From positions 449,996,287 to 450,060,286 of the forward strand of contig CM062296.1 in NCBI GenBank assembly GCA_031216915.1: a stretch of 64,000 bases of DNA, written 5' to 3'. The position numbers and the translations under genes were made by a program. Below, in pieces: positions 42,700 to 52,195 of the stretch (positions are counted from its first letter, which is position 1; every line of letters begins with the position of its first letter). The DNA comes from Pictodentalium vernedei (lineage: Eukaryota; Mollusca; Scaphopoda; Dentaliida; Dentaliidae). A model generated the notes under the pieces. It did no database searches. It was not told where the DNA came from and was given only the letters and a program-made list of their open reading frames with translations.

Positions 42700-43165
42700 A
42701 CTTAATAACAGCATAGCAATGCATTCAACTCCATAATTCCTGCTTTTGCAAAATGCCACCGTCCATGTCAAAATATGTCTTGTTTTAGAAGACTCACTTT
42801 TGAGGTACACTAATTAATGTCTACAGTACAGCCGCCGTGGACTGGTTACTTTCCATGGGTGGGCAATATGTCCACGGACGAAATAATATTAGACTCCAAT
42901 CACAAATTATAGGAATAACGCATGCGTGAAAATCACTGCCCACGTGTGGATTACGTCCCGTCCACGGCTACTGTTCTGTATAACAGGCAGACATACTCTG
43001 CAATCATATATTCTCGTTCGGAACTTGTTCATGTGCAACAGAATAAATAAAGTCTTTTTCGTAACTAATGCATTCAACTCTGCAATTCCAGCTTTCGCAA
43101 AATGCCATCGTCCATGTCAAAAGGTGTTATTGTTTTAGAAGACTCAATTTTAAGGTAGACTAATT
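42700..43165. repeat. Direct duplication flanking MITE U
   Basis: About 105 bp (GCATTCAACTC, GCAAAATGCCACCGTCCATG, TTTTAGAAGACTCA) at 42719-42820 recurs at about 43069-43165. The first copy ends against the family U MITE at 42822. Confidence 0.8.
42822..42980 (+). mobile_element. MITE family U, copy 1 (short form)
   Basis: Inverted ends TACAGTACAGCCGCCGTGGA and CCACGGCTACTGTTCTGTA. Second inverse pair GGGTGGGCAATATGTCCAC and CACTGCCCACGTGTGG. About 159 bp. Longer copies are at 56559-56789 and 58743-58981. Confidence 0.8.
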
Positions 43166-43194
43166 GTGTCCGGGTATTGGTTATGGAAAACAGG

Positions 43195-43270
43195 TTTTGT
43201 AAGTGTTGAACACTTGTCCTGTAATCCAGTTTGCTTTAATTTTGCAAATAAAATATGTTTAAATTAAAGA
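43195..43270 (-). repeat. Dispersed repeat V, inverted copy 3
   Basis: On the minus strand, TTTAAACATATTTTATTTGC and ACAAGTGTTCAACACTTAC match the blocks at 10475 and 10712. Confidence 0.6.
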
Positions 43271-43394
43271 AATTAATTAATCTACTCTGTAAGACTAATA
43301 AACGGCCTTATCGTATCATGAGGAGAAACAACATATCAATTCATGGGCTTTGTTTCAAGATCTAATAAAAATGGTCGGTATTGCTGAAAGAAGT

Positions 43395-43603
43395 TTAACC
43401 TTTTCACCCAATGCACACGATATAAAATTGATTTCAAACAAAACCATATCATGTGACCTTCATTAGGACGATCTCTTCGAGCTCGTTCCAATGAGGTTCA
43501 CATGATATGGATTCGTTGAAATTGTTTGAAAATATTTTTTTTTAACTTCCCAGTTTCTAAATTACGTGGACGAATGCAACAGATTCGTTGGGTAAAGGGT
43601 TAA
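43395..43603 (-). mobile_element. TTAA-type MITE, family B, copy 3
   Basis: TTAACCTTTTCACCCAATGC to TTGGGTAAAGGGTTAA. The palindrome keeps AAAACCATATCATGTGACC, with the core altered to CATTAGGACGATC...GAGCTCGTTCCAATG. Confidence 0.85.
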
Positions 43604-43924
43604 TATTATTTTCACCGTGATATTTCACTGTAGAGGTAACGACAGCTGGTTGTCAGTACATTTTCCGTATTTCAATGTTTATTTAAAGTGCATTGATCCA
43701 AGAACAGCTAAACTCGATAAAAATAGTTCTTACTTCACGAAAAATATTTTTCTCAGTTTCTTTCGTTCAAGATTGATGAGTATGTTATCCAGAAGTCTCC
43801 ACTACTGTTTGAAATGTTTGGGGTTAAGAGGACTACCAAACCATAAGCTATATCACAAAAGTTTGATTTAAACGTTCCGTCAAAAAGAACGAAATCAAAA
43901 TATTCATCAGAAAATTGCATTATT
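43604..43924. other. No gene recognised
   Basis: An open frame at 43617-43871 has no recognisable domain. Confidence 0.4.
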
Positions 43925-44005
43925 GGGGGTTTAAATCCACGCCGAGAGAGTTTCCTGCCGTAGGCAGTGGGTTCGAACCCCCGCTATGCCATTGTAAATA
44001 AAACC
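43925..44005 (+). repeat. tRNA-like repeat T, 3' fragment
   Basis: CAGTGGGTTCGAACCCCC (B box) followed by GCTATGCCATTGTAAATAA, matching the 3' end of the T copies, with a second shorter TTTAAATCCACGCCGAGAGA before it. Confidence 0.55.
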
Positions 44006-44125
44006 AGCGTCCTTTCTTAATTCTATGGCACGCGGGAAATTTGAAAAAGGGACGTTCTCGCTGATTTCCATGTGGTGCAGTTTGTAGGATTAAGTACTTA
44101 GATGCAATTATTTGATAAATAATTG

Positions 44126-44305
44126 AAAAATTGAGTATTCCGTGTGTTCTGTACTGGCCTCGTATATCCTTTGTTAACTAGCATTCCCTTTTAGGATCTG
44201 TCGGTGGCCGAGTGGTCTGCATGGTTTAGTATAGTTTCGCTAGGGGGTTGGTGCCGAAAAAAACTCTCTCGGTGTGGGTTCGAACCCCCACCATGCCATT
44301 GTGAA
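44126..44305 (+). repeat. tRNA-like dispersed repeat T, copy 2
   Basis: Leader TGAGTATTCCGTGTGTTC, then A box TGGCCGAGTGG (44205-44215) and intact B box GGTTCGAACCC (44277-44287). The 3' end is ACCATGCCATTGTGAA. This copy has the best pol III signals of the family, but the cloverleaf is unclear, so a functional tRNA is not claimed. Confidence 0.65.
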
Positions 44306-44559
44306 GCAAAATAGTTTCGGAAGCGGAATCTCTAAGAACTCTTCTTCAAGCATCAGGTCTCATGTACAGGAGACCTGATGGGGAAGGAGACACTGGATAA
44401 TATTTGTGGAGCATATCAAATCATCAGACCAATTTCGAATCGTATCGAATTTCGATGCTTCACATGGCCCTATTATTTAGGTAAAAAATTATACAGCCAC
44501 AAGTGCATTCAAAGAAGTCGACGAAAATGCTTTTCTTGTTTAAGTCAACTAGTACTGAA

Positions 44560-45020
44560 ATGGTTAATCGGATAATCGGTTTGAAACCAGTTAGCTACCT
44601 AACCGATTAGAAAAACCGTCAATCGGTGATCCGAAATATCGATAGTGATCGTCATTCCACGTTTAAAACGCAGTAAATCTACTGCTGCTTTTCCTTTGTG
44701 ATAGATTACACATCGAAGCCGCGTTGTATATATTGAGAAATAATCGACTTTGGCGTTCTAGACTTCGTTAATGATCGGTAGTTTCCGCGAGTAATGAGTA
44801 ATCGCAGAAACTCTTCCGCAGTGTGTATACAAACGAACGTTGTCGAGTACCCGACAACGTTCGTTTGCATACACACTACAGAATATTTTGAGAATACTGC
44901 TTTCCAGTTCCTATAGTTCTGATCCCATATTCGGTGAAATAATGGCCACGGATAACCGGATATTATCCGGTTATAGCTAATAGTTAGTCGGTTACGAAAA
45001 TGATCCAACCGTTTCAGCCA
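44560..45020. mobile_element. Foldback-type element with hairpin centre
   Basis: GGTTAATCGGATAATCGG and related TAACCGATTA strings at 44563-44610 face GGATAACCGGATATTATCCG and GTTAGTCGGTTACG near 44950-45000 in inverse orientation. A central hairpin is at 44821-44876. hAT-like by style; no transposase. Confidence 0.55.
44821..44876. repeat. Hairpin, about 26-bp arms
   Basis: GTGTGTATACAAACGAACGT and its inverse around a short GAGTACCC tip, with one mismatch. Confidence 0.9.
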
Positions 45021-45624
45021 TAAAGTCTACGTCGGTTTAATATTTTCAGGAAAGAGGGAGTGACATACTTCGGGACCCATCAGCTCGACCTCGTTCTCTT
45101 TTATATTTCTTGCCTCCGCTGTCCAGTTTTCCTTCCGCTTCCCATAGAATTTTGTACAGCAGATCTCAGAAAAGAAACAAGCCAGCATTCAGCTTCAAAG
45201 GTTTATGTCGCCCACGCACTGAATAATTAATCGTTAGTTGCTACTGTAAGCTGGTATTTAAAGCTGAAAGAATATATCATGAGAGGTCACAAACTCTTCA
45301 TTTTATTGCAACCTTGTCGTATGGTATTTCAATAAGTCGTTGGACATCGCAGTAATCACATTAATCAACGAATACAATAGAAACAAAATTCTTCGATCTT
45401 TTGCGGACACGCAGCAATTATTTTATACGTTTGCCCGTATTGTACGAATATGATTTGATATTTTTTCTGTAAGAGTAGTTGAATTGATACATTACGCTGA
45501 TAAACGCAAGTTCGCTAGCAGCAGTAAAAACAAAACATAGAAGAAAATTACTCGTTTTTTACAAGAAATTAGCGGTGTAGCTTTGACTTTTTCTTATTTT
45601 TTATCTCTTCGTTATAGTAATGTG
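45021..45624. other. No gene recognised
   Basis: Left flank of the DIRS insertion; no features supported. Confidence 0.4.
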
Positions 45625-45663
45625 GAAATCTAAATTTTATAGTAAATTTCCTTTCTTATTATA

Positions 45664-45915
45664 CCTACCACAATTGTTTACTACAGGCTTGCACTACAGT
45701 GGAAGTCCCCAACTCGGATAAAATACTCTCTATTTTTGTCTTTCCCAAGCAAGTTGGGAAAGAAAAGTGGTGCAAAAGCACCAATAAAAATAAGCCAAAA
45801 CTGGGTCGAGTGCAACCGGCGCAGACCCAGTACGGGACGCTCTCTCCCAAGTACAACTCCACGACTTCCGTTGCCAGTGCGCATATACCGTCTCTAAAGA
45901 CTCATTCTTTTTGAA
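45664..45915. repeat. DIRS left inverted terminal repeat
   Basis: Inverse copy of 51907-52158 with about two substitutions. Contains three successive stem-loops: CTTTCCCAAG/TTGGGAAAG (45740-45762), TGGTGCAAAAGCACCA (45768-45783) and ACTGGGTC/GACCCAGT (45800-45831). Outside it lie about 35 further bases belonging only to this end. Confidence 0.95.
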
Positions 45916-45991
45916 TCTGTAAACGTTAGAGTTATGTGATCAGCGGGGAGGAAAGATTCTTTACCCGTAAAGAAGACGGGAGGGCCTCCAT

Positions 45992-46082
45992 GTAAACAAT
46001 TGTGGTAGGTATAATAAGAAAGGAAATTTACTATAAAATTTAGATTTCTTATCAACCTACTCACAATTGTTTACTACAGGCT
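45992..46082. repeat. DIRS internal complementary region (circle-junction record)
   Basis: Bases 45992-46048 are the exact inverse of the left outer edge (45625-45681, 57 bp). Bases 46044-46082 are the exact inverse of the right outer edge (52133-52171, 39 bp). The two overlap at ATTTC (46044-46048). In DIRS models this region templates the ligation of the two ends into a circle. Confidence 0.95.
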
Positions 46083-46300
46083 GAATAGACAAAAGGCTGG
46101 AGGGAATCGCATAACCAACCCCCACATAACCCTAGTGCACTGGAACCGTGAAGCAGAAGGAAGAGGTCCCGAGGCTTATCAACCATAATGTCGCAATCAT
46201 TGGTAAAGGACAATGAAAAGAGACATATGAGCCTGTGTGACACACAGACAGAAAAAGGGCAGTAACAGCACAAGGCTGAAACTGACCTTCAAGAAGCCTA

Positions 46301-47345
46301 ATGGCTATGGCAGACAACAGCCTGAGCAGAAGAAAGAGGACCCAAGGCAAAAAGGTCCTCCGACTGCTCCTGCAACTGGCGTAAATAAAAGGTGGAGAAA
46401 GTAGAAGCATTTCTCCAGTAGGCTGCCTGCATAACATCCGACAACTTGACGGAGTTAGAATAAGCCCAAGAGGTAGACAGTGCCCACACCTCGTGGGCAG
46501 AAATACGATTGGTAATACAATCGCCAGCTGCTAAACGACTATAAGCCGTACGAATAGCAAGACAAATCCATCGAGAAATGGATTGAGGAGAGATCTTCTG
46601 TCGACCCGGAATGAGAGACAGAAAAAACCGTTTTCTGCCCTTCCGTATGAAGCGTGTCCGATCAAGATAAATGCGAATAGCACGGACCGGACAGAGCAAA
46701 GGGCGAGTACCCTCAACAGAGGGAAGAGCCCTGATACAGATAGGAGGAGGAGTAGTATCTGGTAACTGATTCGTAGCCAAAAAGGAGCAATCAGTGGTAA
46801 AAGTAACACTGTTGGGAGAACTCCTAAAAAAGGCCGGGTCAACCGAGAGGGCGTGAAGCTCACTAACCCGTCTGGCCGAAGCAAATGCCATCAGAAAAGC
46901 CGTCTTGTATGTGAGAAATTGCATATCCACCTGGGATAAAGGTTCGAACGGCGCCCCCCCCCCCCCCCCAAAGCAAAGCAGCACCCACGAAAGATTCCAT
47001 CGTGGAGTAAGCTGCAAAGTCCGAGGCCTTTTCAAAGAAAAGTGCCGAACAAGCTTGGAGAGGTAAGGATTAGTGCCGATACGACGCTTCCCCACATAAG
47101 AAAAAGTCTCTGAAAGCATAGACCTGTAACCCTTGATGGTAACAGGCTGGAGACCCCGAGAATCAAACAGATATACCAGAAACTCCGCAATCTGTGAAAT
47201 CGAAGGATTGGCATAATCAACAGAGTGATCAGCACACCATCGACAGAAGACCTTCCATTTAGCTGCATAAGCTAAACCAGTGGAGTGCCTCCTTGAAGAA
47301 GAAATGCACTCCACTGCTCGTCTCGAAAAACCTCTACGGAGGAGA
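46301..47345 (-). pseudogene. DIRS tyrosine recombinase, catalytic Arg lost
   Basis: C-terminal part of a long minus-strand frame (46298-49204). Only this part is recombinase; upstream it overlaps RT/RNase H in another frame and no ATG opens the domain, so expression is probably by frameshift or read-through from the RT frame. The N-terminal SAM-like core-binding region has HSTGLAYAAKWKVFCRWC and VTIKGYRSMLSETFSYVG. The catalytic domain has SARRVSELHALS (first Arg), ISAHEVWALSTSWAY and STFYLR (Tyr nucleophile). The family motif is H-x-x-R; here the codon at 46484-46486 gives Trp (TGG, one step from CGG). A run of 16 C (46954-46969) encodes five glycines just before APFEPL. Function is doubtful. 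Confidence 0.88.
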
Positions 47346-49302
47346 CAGGACCTGACAAAAGATATGCGTGAAGGCACAATGAAGTCGGGTCGACGTGAAA
47401 CCTCCTCGGGCGACCTTGACAAAGAAGGTCGCGACGTAGCGGGAGACGTGCCGGAACCGCCGCCATCAGCGAGCGGAGCTGATTGATCCACACCCGCTGA
47501 GGCGACAGGGGAGCGATCAGAATGATTCGACAACTGCAGGTTCGAATTTTGGCGAGAACCTGAGGAAGAATCGGAACCGGCGGGAAGGCGTAGCCGACTA
47601 GACCGTTCCAATCGAGTGACAGAGCGTCCACGGCAAAAGCCAGAGGATCTGGACACGGGGACACGAAAGTGTCCACCTGATGGTTCCAACGAGTCGCAAA
47701 GAGATCGATGTGGGGACGTCCCCAGAGATCGCAAAGCGACTGGAACACTGCCCTGTGAAGCATCCACTCGGTGGAAATAACCCTGCCCTGTCGGGACAGG
47801 GAGTCGGCTAGGACGTTCAGACGACCGGGAATGTGACGAACAACCACCCCGGCGTGAACCTCCTGAGCGAGCAGTAAAAGATCCCGAGCTAACTCGTACA
47901 TCGGAAGCGAGTGCGTGCCGCCCTGGTTCCGAATGTAAGCAACCACTGTCGAATTGTCGGATAGTAGAAGGACCTGACGATTCGACAAGTGAGGGATCCA
48001 CTGCCTGAAACTCAGAAGAAGAGCAAGAAGCTCCTTCTGGTTGATGTGTAGAGCTGCTTGATCCTGGTCCCACATCCCGTGTAGGGAAAGACCGAGAGGA
48101 TCCAACGTCGCACCCCATCCGAGATCGCTGGCATCTGCCGTCAGAACGCGATCGGACGTGGGTAAGTCCAGCGGAACACCCTGCGTAATCCACTGAACAT
48201 CTGTCCAGAGAAGAAGGTGAGGATACAGAGAGTCCGGAAACGGAAGCACCTGATCCAGAGAATCTACATTCGGTCTCCAACGACTGAGCAGAAAGTGTTG
48301 GAGAGGTCTGACACGCAGCCGACCTAGAGGAATGAGATCCGTCACCGAACCGCAGAGACCGATCAGCCGGAGAAAACTCCGAGAGGTCGCGGACCTGGAC
48401 TGGGACAGAGTCAGAGCAAAAGCTGAGAGAATCACAGCCTTGGCCTGGGGAACAGCCACCAAATTGAATTTGGTTTGGAAAGACATCCCCAGATGACAAA
48501 ACGACTGAGAAGGGACCAGGTCCGACTTCTCCTCGTTGACTCTGAATCCTAGCGACGTGAGCAAGCTCAACAGAGTGGCGACATCCGATTCCAGTAAGGC
48601 AGCATTGGAATGCCTCTGGAGGATATCGTCCAGATATGCCGAAGTAGTCACCCTGGACTGTGTGCGATGGAACGCTATCACATGCGACATCAGTCTGGTG
48701 AACGCCCAAGGAGCCAGGTTGAGGCCGAAAGGCATGGCCTTGAACTGGTAAACTCGCCCCAGAAAAGCGAACCTGAGATACTTCCGTGACGCCCGATGCA
48801 TCGGAACGTGGAAGTAAGCGTCTCGCAGGTCGATGCTGGCTGCGAAATCTCCCTGGTGAATTGATTGGCGGACCGACCTGAAAGTCTCCATGCTGAACTT
48901 GGGAGCAATGATAGACTGGTTCAGGATGCTCAGATCGATAACCGGTCGGAGTCGGCCGTCCTTCTTCGGCACCAAGAACAGGCGGGAATAGAAACCCACT
49001 GACTGAACGTTCTTGACGACCTCGATCGCCCCCTTTGCCAGGAGATTGGCAATCTCCGTGGACAAAAGTTCCCGACGTAAAACGTCTGAAGGAACTGTGG
49101 TTGGAAGAGGCACCCTTGACAGAGTGGGGTGCCGTCGGAAGGATATGCGCAGCCCGGACCGAACAACATCTAACACCCATGGATCGGATGTGATGGTGGT
49201 CCAATGGTCTGCAAACTCTGCTATCCTTCCTCCAACCTGGGACGAGTCGAGGTGAGGACCTTCATTTCGAGCCCCGACGAGGCCCGCGAGAGGAGAAACC
49301 AC
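47272..49302 (-). CDS. DIRS reverse transcriptase, RNase H and methyltransferase-like domain
   Basis: A 676-residue uninterrupted frame, starting inside the gag 3' end (41-bp overlap, different frame). RT (about 70-340): LFLVPKKDGRLRPVIDL (109-125), motif A SIDLRDAYFHVPM (156-168), motif B AMPFGLNLAPWAF (189-201), motif C YLDDIL (223-228). RNase H (about 385-505): TADASDLGWG (Asp390), HINQKELLAL (Glu424), LLSDNSTVVAY (Asp449), RHIPGRLNVLADSLSR (Asp500). Then DLFATRWN (533-540) and VGYAFPPV (569-576), the Dam-like methyltransferase region usual in DIRS elements. All RT and RNase H catalytic residues appear present. It copies element RNA into DNA. No stops or frameshifts were seen. Confidence 0.93.
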   Translation of the reverse strand: MVSPLAGLVGARNEGPHLDSSQVGGRIAEFADHWTTITSDPWVLDVVRSGLRISFRRHPTLSRVPLPTTVPSDVLRRELLSTEIANLLAKGAIEVVKNVQSVGFYSRLFLVPKKDGRLRPVIDLSILNQSIIAPKFSMETFRSVRQSIHQGDFAASIDLRDAYFHVPMHRASRKYLRFAFLGRVYQFKAMPFGLNLAPWAFTRLMSHVIAFHRTQSRVTTSAYLDDILQRHSNAALLESDVATLLSLLTSLGFRVNEEKSDLVPSQSFCHLGMSFQTKFNLVAVPQAKAVILSAFALTLSQSRSATSRSFLRLIGLCGSVTDLIPLGRLRVRPLQHFLLSRWRPNVDSLDQVLPFPDSLYPHLLLWTDVQWITQGVPLDLPTSDRVLTADASDLGWGATLDPLGLSLHGMWDQDQAALHINQKELLALLLSFRQWIPHLSNRQVLLLSDNSTVVAYIRNQGGTHSLPMYELARDLLLLAQEVHAGVVVRHIPGRLNVLADSLSRQGRVISTEWMLHRAVFQSLCDLWGRPHIDLFATRWNHQVDTFVSPCPDPLAFAVDALSLDWNGLVGYAFPPVPILPQVLAKIRTCSCRIILIAPLSPQRVWINQLRSLMAAVPARLPLRRDLLCQGRPRRFHVDPTSLCLHAYLLSGPVSSVEVFRDEQWSAFLLQGGTPLV

Positions 49303-51466
49303 CTCCTCTGCTAAATGAAGAATCCTGAGACTTCCCTCGATTCTGCCGACCCCTACCTTTACCCCGTGAGTAAGAAGCAGAGGCGGCGGCAGAAGGACCA
49401 GCCTTTTGCTTCACAGAGGAAGCAGAAGGGTACTTGTTAGGCTTGGAACGGCCCTTGCCTCCCCGAGAAGGCTGATCAAGCTGACGAAACAGCAGCTGAT
49501 CTTTGGAATGACGTAGGACGTCATCCCGGACCGTCGACACGGAACCATGGAAAAGTTGCGGACCTGCCAAAGAAGCAGATCGAAGAGTAGCACGCTGCTC
49601 CTCGGGAAGGGATCGTCCTGTGTCCAGCACAGCGTCCCTTCGAACTAATTCCAAATTGGCCGTGTTACAGGCATGCGTGTGAGTAAGGTGCATAAGCGCC
49701 TTGGACAGCACACGCAAAGGAGCCTGTACCTCGTCAAACTTATCTGGAGGCAGATAAGCAGCCAAAGCTGAGACGACGTGATCTGAGAGAGAAAGCATGC
49801 CAAGCATCTCTCTAGATAAGCCCAACGTGGACTCCAGAGTCGTCATTGGAATGACGGCAGACTTGGGCTTGGAAAGCCCGAGGGAAGTGGAGTCCTGATC
49901 CAGAACCGTCAAAGTCTGGCAGACTGACGGATTGGCGGAATCGTAGGAACGATAACGCACAGGAGGCAAAAAGGTGTCAACCCTGGTGAAGAACGAAGTC
50001 TTCAAAGCCTTGGAATTCAGCTTGGCATCCAATGCTGAAAAAGCTTCAACCACCTGTACCGACTGGCACGGTCGAAGGCGCCCAGAAGCAGGTTGCTCCA
50101 TAGGCTGTTGGCGCGCGACCGATGATCGCGGCCAGGCTGACACTGTCAGCTGGTTAGCAGGTTTGAGCTCAGGCAGAAACCCAAACACAAAGTCAAGAGC
50201 CGCCTCCAAGTCCGAAGACTGCTGGCCCTCGACCTCAAGCATGTCGGACTCCTCCCCAGAGTCGGAAGACACATAGCCCATCGTAGGCAAACAAGCCGAC
50301 GCCTCCCATGGTGTCGGGACACCAGAGGAATCGGAAACAGGCCTGTTTCCAATCCCGGGAGGCGGCGCCATAGGAGGCGCCTGGAAACCACCCATAGCCT
50401 CGCTGGAAGCAACAGGAAGGCTCTTTGAGAGAACCTGAGTGAGTAAGGAGAGGGCCTCCCTAAGCTCACTGTCTGTACCGACCGGTTCGACAGGGGAGCG
50501 AACCGGTAAAGTGGCTTCACCTCTGACCCTCTTAACCAGCGAAGGGTCACGATCCTCCAAAACACCCGACGCGGGACGACGGGCGGCAGCCGAAACATCT
50601 GAAGGCAGACGTGTATAGGGGTACGATGCACCCCGAGGATCAATATTGCGAGAACTCATGAGAGTCACCGCGGACCTCTGCGGGGCAGAAGGTCCAGGCT
50701 GCACAAAAGGCGTTGGTCCCCCAAAACTGGTCGTGTGACCAGAGTGAGTGGACGGAAACGCCACGGAGTTCATAGTGTTTCCACTACGAACATCCGAATC
50801 CAAAGACACAACTGTGGTACTCGACGGCGACGAGACCACAGCGATGGGCTCGGCCGGCAGCCCCTTCCGACTTCGCCGAGTTGAAGTCAGGGAAGGCTGG
50901 GGCCGATATCCCACGTCTACAGTATCGGACAGTTCTGCAGTCCCCTGCAGCGAAAAGCCGAGGCCGGCTGAAACAGACAACGAAGCAGACGGACCAGCAG
51001 CAGTAGTAGATACGTCGAGAGTCGTTGAGGCTGGTGAAATAATGGAGAGAGCACACCGGCTCGGCTCCGAAGGAGGAGTCACAACCTTAGTGACAGCCTC
51101 AGATGTCGACTGGAGGGGGACCGTAGTCACGGAACCAGGCATCTCTACACCAGAACACTCAACGGCTCCCGCAGTATCCACCACAGGAAAAGACTGCACA
51201 TCCCCCACGGAGGAGGAATAACTCTCACCAGACAAAGTCGGCTCGGGAGGCCCCGAACGACCACGTTCTCCTTTCCCGCGGGAGCGGGAGGCACGGCCAC
51301 GAGAACGAACGACACGATTTACAGACGACCAAAAGGTGGAAGACCATGTTCCACAGACACCACACGGCCGCTCGGCCGAACACCCATTACAGGAGGAACA
51401 CGACGAATGTACATCGTCCACATGCTTAGGCAGCAGACACTGCCCACAAAGAATTGTCCTAGGCAT
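49262..51466 (-). CDS. DIRS gag-like protein
   Basis: Frame open to 51679, but the ATG at 51466 (MPRTILCGQCLLPKHVDD) is preferred: upstream residues are hydrophobic translation of leader DNA. The result is about 734 residues. The N-terminus has a cysteine-rich cluster CGQC...CSSC...C...CGVC (residues about 7-38), likely zinc-binding. A long Ser/Pro/Thr-rich, probably disordered middle follows (about 60-420), then a better-folded C-terminal part (VNTFLPPVRYR, EMLGMLSLSDHVVSALAAYL). The basic, Gly/Arg/Ser-rich end (SRGKGRGRQNRGK, FSSRGPRRGSK) probably binds RNA. It is presumed to package element RNA. The leader between the right terminal repeat and the ATG is about 440 bp. Confidence 0.88.
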   Translation of the reverse strand: MPRTILCGQCLLPKHVDDVHSSCSSCNGCSAERPCGVCGTWSSTFWSSVNRVVRSRGRASRSRGKGERGRSGPPEPTLSGESYSSSVGDVQSFPVVDTAGAVECSGVEMPGSVTTVPLQSTSEAVTKVVTPPSEPSRCALSIISPASTTLDVSTTAAGPSASLSVSAGLGFSLQGTAELSDTVDVGYRPQPSLTSTRRSRKGLPAEPIAVVSSPSSTTVVSLDSDVRSGNTMNSVAFPSTHSGHTTSFGGPTPFVQPGPSAPQRSAVTLMSSRNIDPRGASYPYTRLPSDVSAAARRPASGVLEDRDPSLVKRVRGEATLPVRSPVEPVGTDSELREALSLLTQVLSKSLPVASSEAMGGFQAPPMAPPPGIGNRPVSDSSGVPTPWEASACLPTMGYVSSDSGEESDMLEVEGQQSSDLEAALDFVFGFLPELKPANQLTVSAWPRSSVARQQPMEQPASGRLRPCQSVQVVEAFSALDAKLNSKALKTSFFTRVDTFLPPVRYRSYDSANPSVCQTLTVLDQDSTSLGLSKPKSAVIPMTTLESTLGLSREMLGMLSLSDHVVSALAAYLPPDKFDEVQAPLRVLSKALMHLTHTHACNTANLELVRRDAVLDTGRSLPEEQRATLRSASLAGPQLFHGSVSTVRDDVLRHSKDQLLFRQLDQPSRGGKGRSKPNKYPSASSVKQKAGPSAAASASYSRGKGRGRQNRGKSQDSSFSRGGGFSSRGPRRGSK

Positions 51467-51906
51467 GAAAGAGGTGAGAGGAGCAGAGAAGGTGAGATCA
51501 GAAAACAGAACACCCCCAAAGAGAGAAAGGTGACAGAAACAAAGACCCCAGACGGTCGACCGGGAACCACCCAACAGGAAGACTACTCTCAACAGAAAGA
51601 AGAAACACTGCAGGAGTGGTACCCCGCTGACACCTAACTCTAACACAATTAGAAAAATTTGCAAAAAAAGCATGAACAATAATTGTGAAAATGTAAGTCC
51701 GAACCGCGTGGCCCGCGAAAATCGCGCGCGACCCGAGAGAGAGCAAATAAATATACATTATGGACATATAATAGAAAAAAGAGAATATAAAACACTGTTC
51801 CTGAGAATACAAAGGATACACTGTGGTATAATGAATCAGGAATCATCAAACATCGAGCTGGTGGAACACTGATAAGCGTGCAAAAACATCTCGACACGAA
51901 GCGGAT

Positions 51907-52158
51907 TTCAAAAAGAATGAGTCTTTAGAGACGGTATATGCGCACTGGCAACGGAAGTCGTGGAGTTGTACTTGGGAGAGAGCGTCCCGTACTGGGTCTG
52001 CGCCGGTTGCACTCGACCCAGTTTTGGCTTATTTTTATTGGTGCTTTTGCACCACTTTTCTTTCCCAACTTGCTTGGGAAAGACAAAAATAGAGAGAATT
52101 TTATCCGAGTTAGGGACTTCCACTGTAGTGCAAGCCTGTAGTAAACAATTGTGAGTAG
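51907..52158. repeat. DIRS right inverted terminal repeat
   Basis: Inverse of 45664-45915. It lies upstream of gag and so probably holds the promoter. The three stem-loops of the left repeat are conserved here. Thirteen further bases (GATTGATAAGAAAT-like edge, to 52171) complete this end and are mirrored in the internal complementary region. Confidence 0.95.
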
Positions 52159-52195
52159 GTTGATAAGAAATTACGGAGAGTATTCGAGCATGGTA

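Larger units (their letters stand above)
45625..52171 (-). mobile_element. DIRS-type retrotransposon, nearly complete
   Basis: About 6.5 kb, genes on the minus strand in the order gag, RT/RNase H/MT-like, tyrosine recombinase. It has inverted terminal repeats (45664-45915 and 51907-52158) that differ at only about two positions, and an internal complementary region (45992-46082) beyond the recombinase. This is the hallmark DIRS1 architecture; such elements replicate through a circular DNA joined by the recombinase and make no ordinary target duplication. GAAAT occurs at both outer edges (45625-45629, 52167-52171) and once, inverse, in the internal region. The near-identity of the terminal repeats suggests a young insertion, although the recombinase carries a damaging change. 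Confidence 0.95.

Noticed and set aside
44205-44300. Functional tRNA-Leu or tRNA-Ser gene
   Set aside because: A and B boxes are good, but acceptor and anticodon stems do not pair convincingly by eye and the unit is a dispersed repeat.
45699-45914. Conserved 71-codon frame present in both DIRS terminal repeats
   Set aside because: Conservation follows from the terminal repeats being inverse copies; no protein feature is visible.
47346-49204. Upstream two thirds of the 968-codon frame that contains the recombinase
   Set aside because: Ser/Arg-rich alternative-frame translation of the RT/RNase H gene; only the last third is recombinase.
50146-51221. Long open frames on both strands over gag
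   Set aside because: Shadows of the G+C-rich gag gene in other frames.
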